Assembly: GCA_900095095.1 (NCBI GenBank)
Contig: FMBT01000299.1
Span: 186,001 to 250,000, forward strand
Direction: 5' to 3'
DNA: 64,000 nucleotides
Origin: Fragilariopsis cylindrus CCMP1102
Lineage: Eukaryota > Bacillariophyta > Bacillariophyceae > Bacillariales > Bacillariaceae
The translations under genes were made by a program, and so were the position numbers. Of the stretch, positions 30,898-39,616 are shown piece by piece; the first letter of the stretch is position 1, and every line of letters begins with the position of its first letter. Under the pieces are notes generated by a model. It ran no database searches. It was not told the origin of the DNA and was given only the letters and a program-made list of their open reading frames with translations.

Positions 30898-31977
30898 ATG
30901 ATCAAACCTTCGGCGCTTTTGGGGGTACGTCGTTTTATACGACGACGTAATAATGCGAACCGATATTATTCTTACTATTCAGTTGCTGGGATAACAACAA
31001 CATGTATGATATTAGCAGGGAAAGTCACTGGGTTTTCTATCATTTTACCGCATGTATTAGGCGGACGACACCGCTTTCACTGCTGTGCAACTAGGAGGAT
31101 GACCGTAATAAATCCACCACAGTCAACTACTGTTAACAATGAAGATTTTTCTACTGGTACTTCTAGCAATGATGCATTATCATATTTACCAGACAATCTG
31201 AACTTGTGGTTCGACACGTTATTGCCAGAAGGACGATGTATCGGAGTCATAAAAACGGATGCGATAGAGTTATTTCCTCGTGATGATTATACTAGAGAAT
31301 CGCAAACCGATTACAGCGACCACTGGATTTATTCTGTCTTCCATCCATCTGAGGTTGATTTTGCTATGACCTTGAAAAAAAATTCAAAAAATTCATTCTG
31401 GTTGGGACGATTGGCTATACGGATAGCACTTAACTTTCCCGACTATCCGATTCTAAAAGATCAGTATGGACGACCACTCATGATCCAAGGTGTGTACGGT
31501 TCCATTAGTCACAAAGAAGAGCGAGGTGTAGCTCTCATTTCACTACCAGAACCAGTGATAGACGCAAGCGATTCCAATGTTAGACTAGCGGGGGTTGGAA
31601 TTGACTTGGAGATGACCTCCCGACCGGGGAGATCGAATGTCTCAAAACGAGTCTTAACGATAAATGAACGTCAATCTTTAGGAAATATTCCTGGTATTAC
31701 AATAGATGAGGAAGTTCTACTGCGATTCAGTCTGAAGGAGGCTATATATAAGGCTGCACATCCATTACTCTGTCAGTACGTAGGTTTTCAAGAGGCTGAG
31801 GTAACACCATTCGCAGACGGGACTGCTTCATGTATCTGGCTTCTTGACACGAAGGCAGATAAACGAATAGTAAAGTTGACAGCACACTGGAAAAAAGTTG
31901 TCGACGGACAGTTCTTCTTGACAAGTGCCAGTGTCTACTCAAACAAGTCAGACGAAGAAGTAAAACTAGAGCCATAG
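30898..31977 (+). CDS. 4'-phosphopantetheinyl transferase (Sfp/EntD-like)
   Basis: Single exon, 359 residues. This enzyme moves the phosphopantetheine arm of CoA onto a Ser of acyl- or peptidyl-carrier proteins, activating fatty acid or polyketide synthesis. Family motifs: GSISHKE (about residue 201), the Mg-binding VGIDLE (about 233) and FSLKEAIYKA (about 280). Order and spacing are those of the Sfp-type superfamily. The first 70 residues are basic with a hydrophobic stretch (ITTTCMILAGKVTGFSIILP) and look like an organelle-targeting or membrane pre-sequence; if so, the mature enzyme probably serves plastid or mitochondrial ACP. The start is the first ATG, 3' of the repeat element. The reading frame is intact. 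It converges on the aminopeptidase gene. Confidence 0.88.
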   Translation: MIKPSALLGVRRFIRRRNNANRYYSYYSVAGITTTCMILAGKVTGFSIILPHVLGGRHRFHCCATRRMTVINPPQSTTVNNEDFSTGTSSNDALSYLPDNLNLWFDTLLPEGRCIGVIKTDAIELFPRDDYTRESQTDYSDHWIYSVFHPSEVDFAMTLKKNSKNSFWLGRLAIRIALNFPDYPILKDQYGRPLMIQGVYGSISHKEERGVALISLPEPVIDASDSNVRLAGVGIDLEMTSRPGRSNVSKRVLTINERQSLGNIPGITIDEEVLLRFSLKEAIYKAAHPLLCQYVGFQEAEVTPFADGTASCIWLLDTKADKRIVKLTAHWKKVVDGQFFLTSASVYSNKSDEEVKLEP

Positions 31978-32096
31978 TATTAATAATATGTACAAACTTT
32001 ATCTTTTTCAACATGTTAATTTTTAATAACACTCATTATATAACTGTATAAAACAATTAAAATTCTGATTCGTCGTCAACGGCCAATGAACAATCC

Positions 32097-34420
32097 TTAC
32101 TTGCGACCGCTACGAATAAATGCAATTGCGATGCTTGTAACTGCGACTGCCATACCTGTTATTAGCAAAGGATGTACATACGATGAAAAATCCGACGAAG
32201 ATTCTTGGATTGCAACTTTCAGATCGATTGCTATCATTTTGGTGGCAATTGGATGATAAATATCTTTGTACTTTAGGAACGTTTCGACAGCGATATCTTT
32301 ACCTATTTTGCTTTTATAAAGACTGCGATAAAGAGGTCTCACGTACTTCATACGACCCTGTGAGGTGATGAACCGTACCGTAATTGGAACGACACGCTCA
32401 TCTTCAGAAGCAATGGCAAATTGACAATACCTAAATATAATTTCTGAATTACGGGATTCAGACAGATGATAAAGACGATTCATTGCCTCGAGGGTGGAGA
32501 TCTGAAGCGGTTTGTCTACTGTTTTATCTTGCAAGGCGTCCAAGAAGCATGTAGTTTGCCCGGAAGACCATGCGCTTAATTCGTTAGTGGATGGCGGATC
32601 TTGCTTATTTCCTCTATCTACATCAATCCATTTATCCGCCAAATCAGTCGAGGCTTTCGCCATACTTTGGTCCAATGGAGGAAGCACAGGAGGCATGCCT
32701 TGCTTATAAAACCATGTTTCCCAATCAATCTCATTGATTTTTTGATTTCCCGCGAAGTGCTGAAGGAAAAAGTCTTTGAAGTCGTCCGAAGTTAAAGTTT
32801 TGGATGCAAATTTTACAATATAAGCCTGGAAAAACTTTTCAAACTCTGGAGTTCCAACCAACCGTTCCATATAAAGTATGAATGTAAAGCCCTTTTCATA
32901 AGAAACTTTGGAATAGGAATCATCAGGATCTTTATCACCAATATCAAGAACCATACACGTGTTCTCAGGTGCTATCTCCTTGACGGTATCTGCAAGTGCC
33001 TTTTACCGGTAAATAATAGAAAATTGACTTTTAGTAAAACAAAACATGGTATAGAATATCATAAACGGGTGAAAATCTATCAAGGAAAAAAAGAAGGGAA
33101 AACTCACTTTTCGTCCTTGAATAGCATCAAAATCCAAAAACTTTGGATTATTTTTCATTCGAGCCATGATCTTGCGCTGGAGCCATGTTGTCCAGCCTTC
33201 GTTGAGCCAAAAATGATCCCTAATAAGAGAGAGAGAGAGAGAGGAGGAGAAAAATGAAATGCGACCGTTAATGTGTTAAAACTCATCAGATAATATTGTA
33301 GTAAATGATAAAAGATGTGACGAAGATGATGAAAAAAAATGCAATCAAATGATTCTTACCAGGTTGCATTGGTAACTAAATTACCGGTCCAACTGATTAA
33401 AAAGCATCAAGTAGAAGAATGAAGAAAAGTTAGATATATAGGTTGATAGGTTGCATTACACATCATGTACATTATATATTATAACCACATAGAAAATCAT
33501 CATAACTTACCTGTGGGCAATTTCATGTGCAACGACATCTGCAAGTGATCGATCACCTGCTAATAGAGTTGGTGTGACAAATGTCAAGCATGGATTTTCC
33601 ATCCCACCATATGGGAAACTTGGTGGTAAACATAGTAGGTCGTACCGTCCCCAGACATATCCATTCCGGTGATTGCTTCCGCAGCACATAAAAATTCTTC
33701 TGTTTCACTAAATTCGAATGCAGCAGCCTCAACGACGCTAGGTTCACTCCAAATAGCGCATCGCTTTGATATGTCCCTCTTACTTAGTTGACCAACAGCC
33801 ATCGCCAAGAGATAGGAAGAAATAGGAACAGGTTGATCCCAAGAATAACGAACTTTCTTTTCTTCTATAAGTATATCAGTATTTTTCAATACAGCTGACA
33901 TAACACAAGTAGCCCATTGAGGAACTGTAACAGTAGCCGTATATGACATTTTAACTCCAGGACGATCCTGACAGGGGACCAATGCACGAGCATGGATAGC
34001 CTGGCATTGTGTAAATAGATATGGATACTGTTTCCCAGCTGTTTGTGATGGTGATTGCCACTGGATTGCACTACAAAACTTCGTGGTAGAATATGAAATG
34101 GTAATTTTTAATGTATTATCATCATTACATCCTTGTGGTAAATCAATTTCCAATCGACGACCTAAATATGATTTTGCTTCTACAATAGGATGTAGTGTGA
34201 ATTTTAAGGGCGAACCTCCTTCATCCTTGTAGGTCTTGACCGTCACAATATTCAAATGGGACGTGTCTAAGTTTAGTTTACAAACTTTTGATTTCAAAAC
34301 ATGAACGGTATACGTCGCTTCCGCCAACAAACACTCCGTATCAAAGTCCACGGAGACCGTCCAATCTAGGTGGGTAATTACTGCCTCATCCGGTTTTGAA
34401 TACGACGAAAGATCTTCCAT
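32097..34420 (-). CDS. LTA4H: Leukotriene-A4-hydrolase-type M1 metallo-aminopeptidase with C-terminal transmembrane anchor
   Basis: Zinc aminopeptidase/epoxide hydrolase family, about 630 residues, in four exons: 34420-about 33515; a 33-nt exon 33360-33392; about 33230-33108; about 33001-32097. Seen: substrate motif YGGMENP (about 33600), zinc-binding HEIAH (about 33520), then SWTGNLVTN in the short exon, and [11 protein letters not shown] in the next exon supplying the third zinc-ligand Glu. A helical C-terminal domain follows. One base is missing at about 33661-33665; with one more [14 protein letters not shown] reads as in the family. Unusual: after the normal C-terminal domain there is a hydrophobic helix ([19 protein letters not shown]) and a basic end RSGRK, so the protein appears tail-anchored, whereas the animal enzyme is soluble. 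The substrate is unknown; peptide trimming is the conserved activity. Confidence 0.92.
33660..33666 (-). other. Single-base frameshift in the M1 aminopeptidase
   Basis: AEAITG is followed one frame back by [10 protein letters not shown], a near-identical segment in LTA4H proteins. One extra A in the GGAAT run joins them. Confidence 0.85.
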
Positions 34421-34967
34421 GGTTACTGTAAATCAACTACTTTGTCTTTATGTCTAGATCTGTGCTTCAAAAAGAATACCAGTTTATATTCTTACTTCTG
34501 GCTACTAGTACCTTTTTTTTAATGATGAACTCTTTCTTATTTAGTATTCGTTTATTCTTGTCTCATCGTTCTTCGCTCTCTCATTTTAATTTATATCCTT
34601 TTTCCTTTTTCTTGACTTTCCAATTACGAACAAAAAAACAGGGGAATCGAATCATACACGAACAAAAAGGGGAATGATGACGGTTTGGGGGGTTGAGGCC
34701 TGTCCTTCCTTCGTACGACTTTATGAATGAATTCTCTCTGACGCAAAGGCGAACGTTCGATTTGATCGTATGAATATGCATTTTTTATAACTTTTCTTCA
34801 TACATCATCATCGTGTACCACGATAGCAAAAGCAAACCAATAAAGACATTTGTTCTGACAGTATAACCATAAAGCAAGTATTACCAAAACAAACGCAAAT
34901 CATAGACATAGGCATGTTAACTGCAGCATAGGTTCGAAGGTAGCACATAGTAACGCAACGCACGAAG
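34421..34967. other. Divergent promoter region (aminopeptidase / COX10)
   Basis: 550 bases, AT-rich, with pyrimidine tracts. No gene seen. Confidence 0.45.
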
Positions 34968-36407
34968 ATGTTCTCTACTACTAGCAAAAACGTTAGTCGA
35001 ATTTTACTGCGAACGAATGACAATAATAATAAGCATATACAAGTAATGTTTCGGTTGATAACGAATGACAGCAGAAGAAGGAAATGCTGTGAATTGTTTC
35101 ATAAAAGTCGAAACGTACGATATATATCCCATACAACAGCAGCAACATCGTCAGCAACAACAGTAAATAATACAACCAATGCAAACGCAGCAGATTTTAA
35201 ACTTCCATTACACGTACCAACGACACTACAGGAATCTTCTTCCTCACCACCTGATGACAGCACTGATAATGATGATAATAATAAAAAGATCACACAATCC
35301 AAAACAGCTGCGTACCTTGAACTTGCTAAGGCTAGATTATCAGCACTGGTAGTAACAACGACAATGGCTGGATTTGTAGCAGCCGGTGGTCCACTTTATG
35401 ATCAAGCATCATTATTTGGATGTTGTGTAGTTGGTACAGCTTTGTGTTCTTCATCGGCAGCTGCATTGAATCAAATCTATGAACGTGATAAAGATGCAAT
35501 GATGAAACGAACAATGAAACGTCCATTAGTTACAGGAACTTTATCGGTTACTGAGGCGAAATTGGCTGCAGCAGTTTGGGGTGTAACGGGAACGACGTTA
35601 TTAGCAGTCGGTACAGACCCAATAACGACAATGTTAGGTTTAGGTAATATCGGACTTTATGCTGGCTTGTACACATATATGAAACCACGTTCTGTATACA
35701 ATACCTGGGTGGGTGCAGTTGTTGGAGCGATTCCACCGGTGATTGGTTGGTCGGCTGCAACGTCAGGTTCATTATTAGACTTTGATGCGATCATATTAGG
35801 ATCAACATTATATTTATGGCAACTTCCACATTTCTTTGCATTAAGTTATATGTACAAAGTAGATTATCAACGAGGAGGGTTCCAAATGCTAAGTAATCCT
35901 GAGTCGGATGCTGATGGTGAACGGACGTCGTCAGCAATTATGCGAAATGCTACCTACCTGTCCATCGTACCGTTCATATCAACTTTTGCAGGTGTTACAA
36001 GCAGTATGTTTGCATTGGAAGGGATTGTATTGAATTCATACGCATTATTTGTCGCTTATAAATTTCGTCGAGAACGAACCAATACCAATGCAAAAAAGGT
36101 ATTCTTTACTTCTCTTTGGTATCTACCAAGTTGGTTGATCCTATTTTTACTACACAGTAAGGTTTGGGATAAAGATCAAGAACAAGATCGAGATATACTA
36201 CGTGATGCAGTTTCTGACTTGATTCATTCTGTTCGAAATGAAGGAAGAAAAATATGTATTCACGAACAAGTTGTTGTCAAGACAGATGATAGTACTGTTA
36301 GCGAGAATGCTTGCCCCGTGGCGTTAACAAAGAAAGGTTCCACAGTGATACAATCTACTGTTACTTCAGCAATCATTGAGTGCGAAAGAAACGAAGATAA
36401 AGTATAG
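34968..36407 (+). CDS. COX10: Protoheme IX farnesyltransferase (heme O synthase)
   Basis: Single exon, 479 residues. UbiA-family prenyltransferase that adds farnesyl to heme b to make heme O, the first step towards heme A of cytochrome c oxidase, in the mitochondrial inner membrane. The basic, Asp/Glu-poor N-terminus (about 60 residues) fits a mitochondrial pre-sequence. The catalytic domain starts YLELAKARLSALV. Prenyl-diphosphate/Mg motifs are NQIYERDKDAMMKRT (about residue 166) and LWQLPHFFALSY with the following DYQRGGFQML. RSVYNTWVGAVVGAIPPVIGW is typical of heme O synthases. Eight or nine hydrophobic helices are visible. The C-terminal 80 residues are hydrophilic and not conserved in the family as I know it. 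Frame is intact. Confidence 0.95.
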   Translation: MFSTTSKNVSRILLRTNDNNNKHIQVMFRLITNDSRRRKCCELFHKSRNVRYISHTTAATSSATTVNNTTNANAADFKLPLHVPTTLQESSSSPPDDSTDNDDNNKKITQSKTAAYLELAKARLSALVVTTTMAGFVAAGGPLYDQASLFGCCVVGTALCSSSAAALNQIYERDKDAMMKRTMKRPLVTGTLSVTEAKLAAAVWGVTGTTLLAVGTDPITTMLGLGNIGLYAGLYTYMKPRSVYNTWVGAVVGAIPPVIGWSAATSGSLLDFDAIILGSTLYLWQLPHFFALSYMYKVDYQRGGFQMLSNPESDADGERTSSAIMRNATYLSIVPFISTFAGVTSSMFALEGIVLNSYALFVAYKFRRERTNTNAKKVFFTSLWYLPSWLILFLLHSKVWDKDQEQDRDILRDAVSDLIHSVRNEGRKICIHEQVVVKTDDSTVSENACPVALTKKGSTVIQSTVTSAIIECERNEDKV

Positions 36408-36678
36408 ATATAATAATGAGTGGAAGGCCTCCGATTCGATTTTTCTGATTGACAACTGATGAAAAGGAAGAAAGGAACTACACATATTCATACGCAGAAT
36501 TGATCGTGCTAATAATTAAGTCAATGCTGTTCTAGATACACTAAGCGTTCATTGATTTTCTAGCTACTGCGTCATATACTACTACTATTATTACGTCCTT
36601 GATATGAAAAATTTCTGCATTATTATTTCTGTTTCTAAATCATAGAAGAATATATACGTGTTATATATTACATACACA

Positions 36679-37629
36679 TTATTCCTCCTCCTCCTCCTCC
36701 TGTTCGAATATAGTTTCATAAAGATATCCTACCAGATCCCATTCTTGCTCGTAAAAAGGAAATGTCATCAGGAAAAAGAAGGATGCGCACTCATCAACAT
36801 TTTTCAGTCCAGCTAGATTGAGAAACTTATTCAATACATCAGGATCTATATGTGCTAAATAAGCATCTGGTTCGTCACTTGTAGAACCATCCTTTATTGG
36901 GAGATTCGTTTCATCATTGTTTTTGTTATTGTTATTGTCATTTAATTTTTGCCTTTTTGCATCACCATTTTTTTGTTTTTGGGAGATATCAGACGATTCT
37001 AAATTAAGGTCGAGCCCTTTTTCTGATGATGATGTAGTGTCTTTTTCTATTGTCAATTCCTCGATATTCTGTCTAACAGCATCGTCATCTCCGTCTTCGA
37101 TATCTTCCCAACCATCATCGCCTTCATCCTCGTCCTCATCCTCAAATGCTTGGTTCATACATACAGCTTTTTCACTTGAGGGAGAGTTATTTTTTGTATG
37201 AATCTCCAAGGTTATTATGCTATCTCTCTGCTGATAGTTGACAGACATTTCAATAGTATATCGAATATGAAATCCTGATATTATATTGCCATCATCATCT
37301 TGTTGTCGGTTTCGTTCGTATAGAAATGTTAATTGCGTGTTGCTACATTTTTCGAATAAGACTGTGGCTTCGATTCGACAATAATCACGATCGGCTCTTA
37401 CTCTTGAACATGATGTTACTCGCATAAGTTTCTTGAGACGTTGAATTTGAGGTTTCACACCACTTCCCATTGGATCTAATTCGAGTATCGATAAAGTGGC
37501 ATCAGTTTCCTTCATGAGCATCGCTTCTTCTTCAATCGCACGAAGAACATCTTCCGTCGTATTATATTCATCCTGCAAATCAATAAAATTTTGAAGTACA
37601 GTTCGTATTTCAGGACGAATATTTGACAT
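36679..37629 (-). CDS. Hypothetical acidic protein
   Basis: Single exon, 316 residues; family not recognised. The first half is ordered: a helical start, then MRVTSCSRVRADRDYCRIEATVLFEKC and a beta-rich FHIRYTIEMSVNYQQRDSIITLEI. The centre (about residues 165-240) is strongly acidic and Asn/Lys-rich, low complexity. The end is again ordered (DPDVLNKFLNLAGL, FFFLMTFPFYEQEWDLVGYLYETIF) and closes with eight Glu. No signal peptide or membrane helix. Frame is intact over the whole length, and the conserved-looking ends suggest a real gene. It converges on COX10 and is divergent from the PDI-like gene. Confidence 0.7.
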   Translation of the reverse strand: MSNIRPEIRTVLQNFIDLQDEYNTTEDVLRAIEEEAMLMKETDATLSILELDPMGSGVKPQIQRLKKLMRVTSCSRVRADRDYCRIEATVLFEKCSNTQLTFLYERNRQQDDDGNIISGFHIRYTIEMSVNYQQRDSIITLEIHTKNNSPSSEKAVCMNQAFEDEDEDEGDDGWEDIEDGDDDAVRQNIEELTIEKDTTSSSEKGLDLNLESSDISQKQKNGDAKRQKLNDNNNNKNNDETNLPIKDGSTSDEPDAYLAHIDPDVLNKFLNLAGLKNVDECASFFFLMTFPFYEQEWDLVGYLYETIFEQEEEEEE

Positions 37630-37963
37630 GGTTCAGTTATGACAAAGATCGTGCTTTCACAAATTATTATATATTTCGCTTACGTATTGTGTATTTGTAA
37701 TACCGGTAATATTTATGAGATGTGAGTCCTTCGAAAATCTGAAATAATATTGATTGCGGAAAATCGTGGCTGAAATGGAAGGAAAATTCTGTTGCCGGCC
37801 AGACTGCCGAACTTGGCGACTGGTTTCGTTTTGTTGTTAAGATTCAAAGATGGAAAATCAAAAAGGCGAATACACAATCTCAAAATGGTCAAAAAAGCAA
37901 AAAAGACATAAAACATAAAACACATAATTAACATAAACAATTAAATACAATAAAGACAACAAC
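37630..37963. promoter_or_regulatory. Short divergent promoter (acidic protein / PDI-like selenoprotein candidate)
   Basis: 334 bases separate the two ATGs, so both promoters must lie here. The half next to the PDI-like gene is A-rich. No defined motif recognised. Confidence 0.4.
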
Positions 37964-38986
37964 ATGGCGTCAAACAAGGGACTAATACTATATGTGTTGG
38001 CTGCATTTCTTGTAGTCGGCACAGCCAATGCCTCTGGGGCCGCTGAGATCACTCAAGAAAACCATGCTTCTCTCACAAAAGGGAAGAATTCTTTTATTAA
38101 GTTTGTAAGAATAATGAATTTGAAATCGTAAATGAAAATGCATGTCGCAGGATTTTTATGTGAAAAACAGGCACGAATGTGCAGTACCTGTATCCAACAG
38201 AAAGTATGCGTATCAAGTTTAACATTGTATTAGTATCTCACGATATCTTTTTCCCTTGCTCTCAATTTTTGTAATAGTTGGCTCCTTGGTAAGTTTAAGA
38301 TCATATTATAAATTTCCAACTCAAAAACGCAAATAATATACTTGCTAACATTTTTTTCTTCTTTCTTCACGCTGCTATCGATCAAAAGGTGAGGTCACTG
38401 TAAATCCATGAAACCAGCATGGGACCAATTAGGAGATGAATTTGCAGGTTCATCATCCGTCGTTATCGGTGATGCCGACTGTACCGCTTCTGGTGAAGAA
38501 ATATGTCAAACGTTCGGTATCAAAGGGTGTAAGTATTGTTATCAACAAAAGCCTTCCACTTTCCACTATTCACACAGACAAAATTGTGATTCCCTCCTAT
38601 TCTCTGTTATTTTTACTGCTACAATGAGCATAAATTAAAAAATTGAAACTAATGTTTGCTATCTATGACTTGTATATTATTTAGACCCAACAATTAAATA
38701 CTTTCTTGACGGCGACTCTGAAGGCACGGATTATCAAGGTGGTAGAGATTATGACAGTTTGAAAGCATTTGTCGAGGATACATTGGAGGTCAAATGTTCG
38801 GTCACTGACCAAGAACTATGTACAGACAAAGAGAAGGCGTACATTGAAAAGATGAAGACAAAACCCTCCGAAGATCGAGTTAAACAAATTACACGTCTTG
38901 AGAAGATGGCAGGAGATAGTATGAAGGCTGAACTCAAAATTTGGCTTCGTCAAAGACTACAAATTCTTCGTATGCTAGAGTTGTAG
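37964..38986 (+). CDS. PDI-like thioredoxin-fold protein; TGA at first active-site Cys (candidate selenoprotein)
   Basis: ER-type thioredoxin protein of about 197 residues in four exons: 37964-38104, an 11-nt exon 38278-38288, 38389-38528 and 38685-38986. The N-terminus is a signal peptide (LYVLAAFLVVGTANAS). The joined reading is ...NSFIKF-LAPW-TGA-GHCKSMKPAWDQLGDEF, then FGIKG-YPTIKYFLDG with the cis-Pro. The catalytic motif should be CGHC. The first Cys codon is TGA at 38390-38392, and the frame is otherwise open on both sides. This position is where selenocysteine replaces Cys in algal PDI-family selenoproteins. After the Trx domain (about residue 130) comes a charged helical tail with no second Trx domain and no KDEL-type end. 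A SECIS element would be required in the 3' UTR; I found no convincing one by eye. Alternative: a one-base error (TGT or TGC to TGA). Confidence 0.8.
38390..38392 (+). other. In-frame TGA at catalytic Cys-1 (possible selenocysteine codon)
   Basis: Codon order W (split by an intron, 38287-38288 plus 38389), TGA, GGT, CAC, TGT gives W-U-G-H-C. The frame upstream (LAPW) and downstream (KSMKPAW) is the conserved PDI active-site context. Confidence 0.7.
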
Positions 38987-39616
38987 AAACATTGGGTGAT
39001 AATGATAGTATACGAATGTTTATTCCTAGAAATATATGTGTGTGGTCGTGAAAGAAAGTATGGGACCGTTGATTGCCGTAAACCTATTATGGGCTGCAAC
39101 CAAATAGTAGAGGGGATATGAGAGAATGACGACAACGTAAACATGCGTGAGGCAATAGTTTTTCCGTTGACCGAAATATCATATCCTAACGCAAACAGGC
39201 AGTGACATGCTGGAAATCCTGACTACCACATATTTGATAGTAAAAAATGATTGTATATAAAAGTTATTTCAAACAAACAAACAAAAAAGGAAAGCAGTAC
39301 AGTCTTTCATGTAGTAGCGTTTTTTCTTCCTATTCCATTTTTCGATCATTTTGTATCCAGCGTTATTGCTGATGGGATCCAACGGATAAGTTAGTCCTAT
39401 TTGATACCCATAAAAATAGTGTAAATTGCCCCCTTTTTAAAAACCAAGCATTATCTCCCCCGAAAGACAATCCATCACAAATCACAACCGCATAAACTTG
39501 ACTTTCTTTAGATTCTTTTTGAAAACAGCCCATCACAACTTGTACAGGTGTATCATAGAACATAGAACAGAGCCATAAACATACCGATCGGCATGAGATA
39601 GATGGGATAAAGTGTG
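38987..39616. other. 3' UTR of PDI-like gene and upstream region of helicase
   Basis: 630 bases without a gene. This is where a SECIS hairpin should lie. Two weak candidates start with purine-TGA and have AA in a loop: about 39002-39052, whose helix is mostly G-U pairs, and about 39202-39238, with a 6-bp helix carrying one bulge and AAA in the loop. Neither meets the usual 10-13 bp helix, so I do not call them. Confidence 0.4.

Noticed and set aside
38996-39238. SECIS-like hairpins after the PDI-like gene
   Set aside because: Candidates have either a helix of only about 6 bp or mostly G-U pairs, and the distance from the TGA core to the AA loop is off. Not strong enough to call as an RNA feature without a covariance search.
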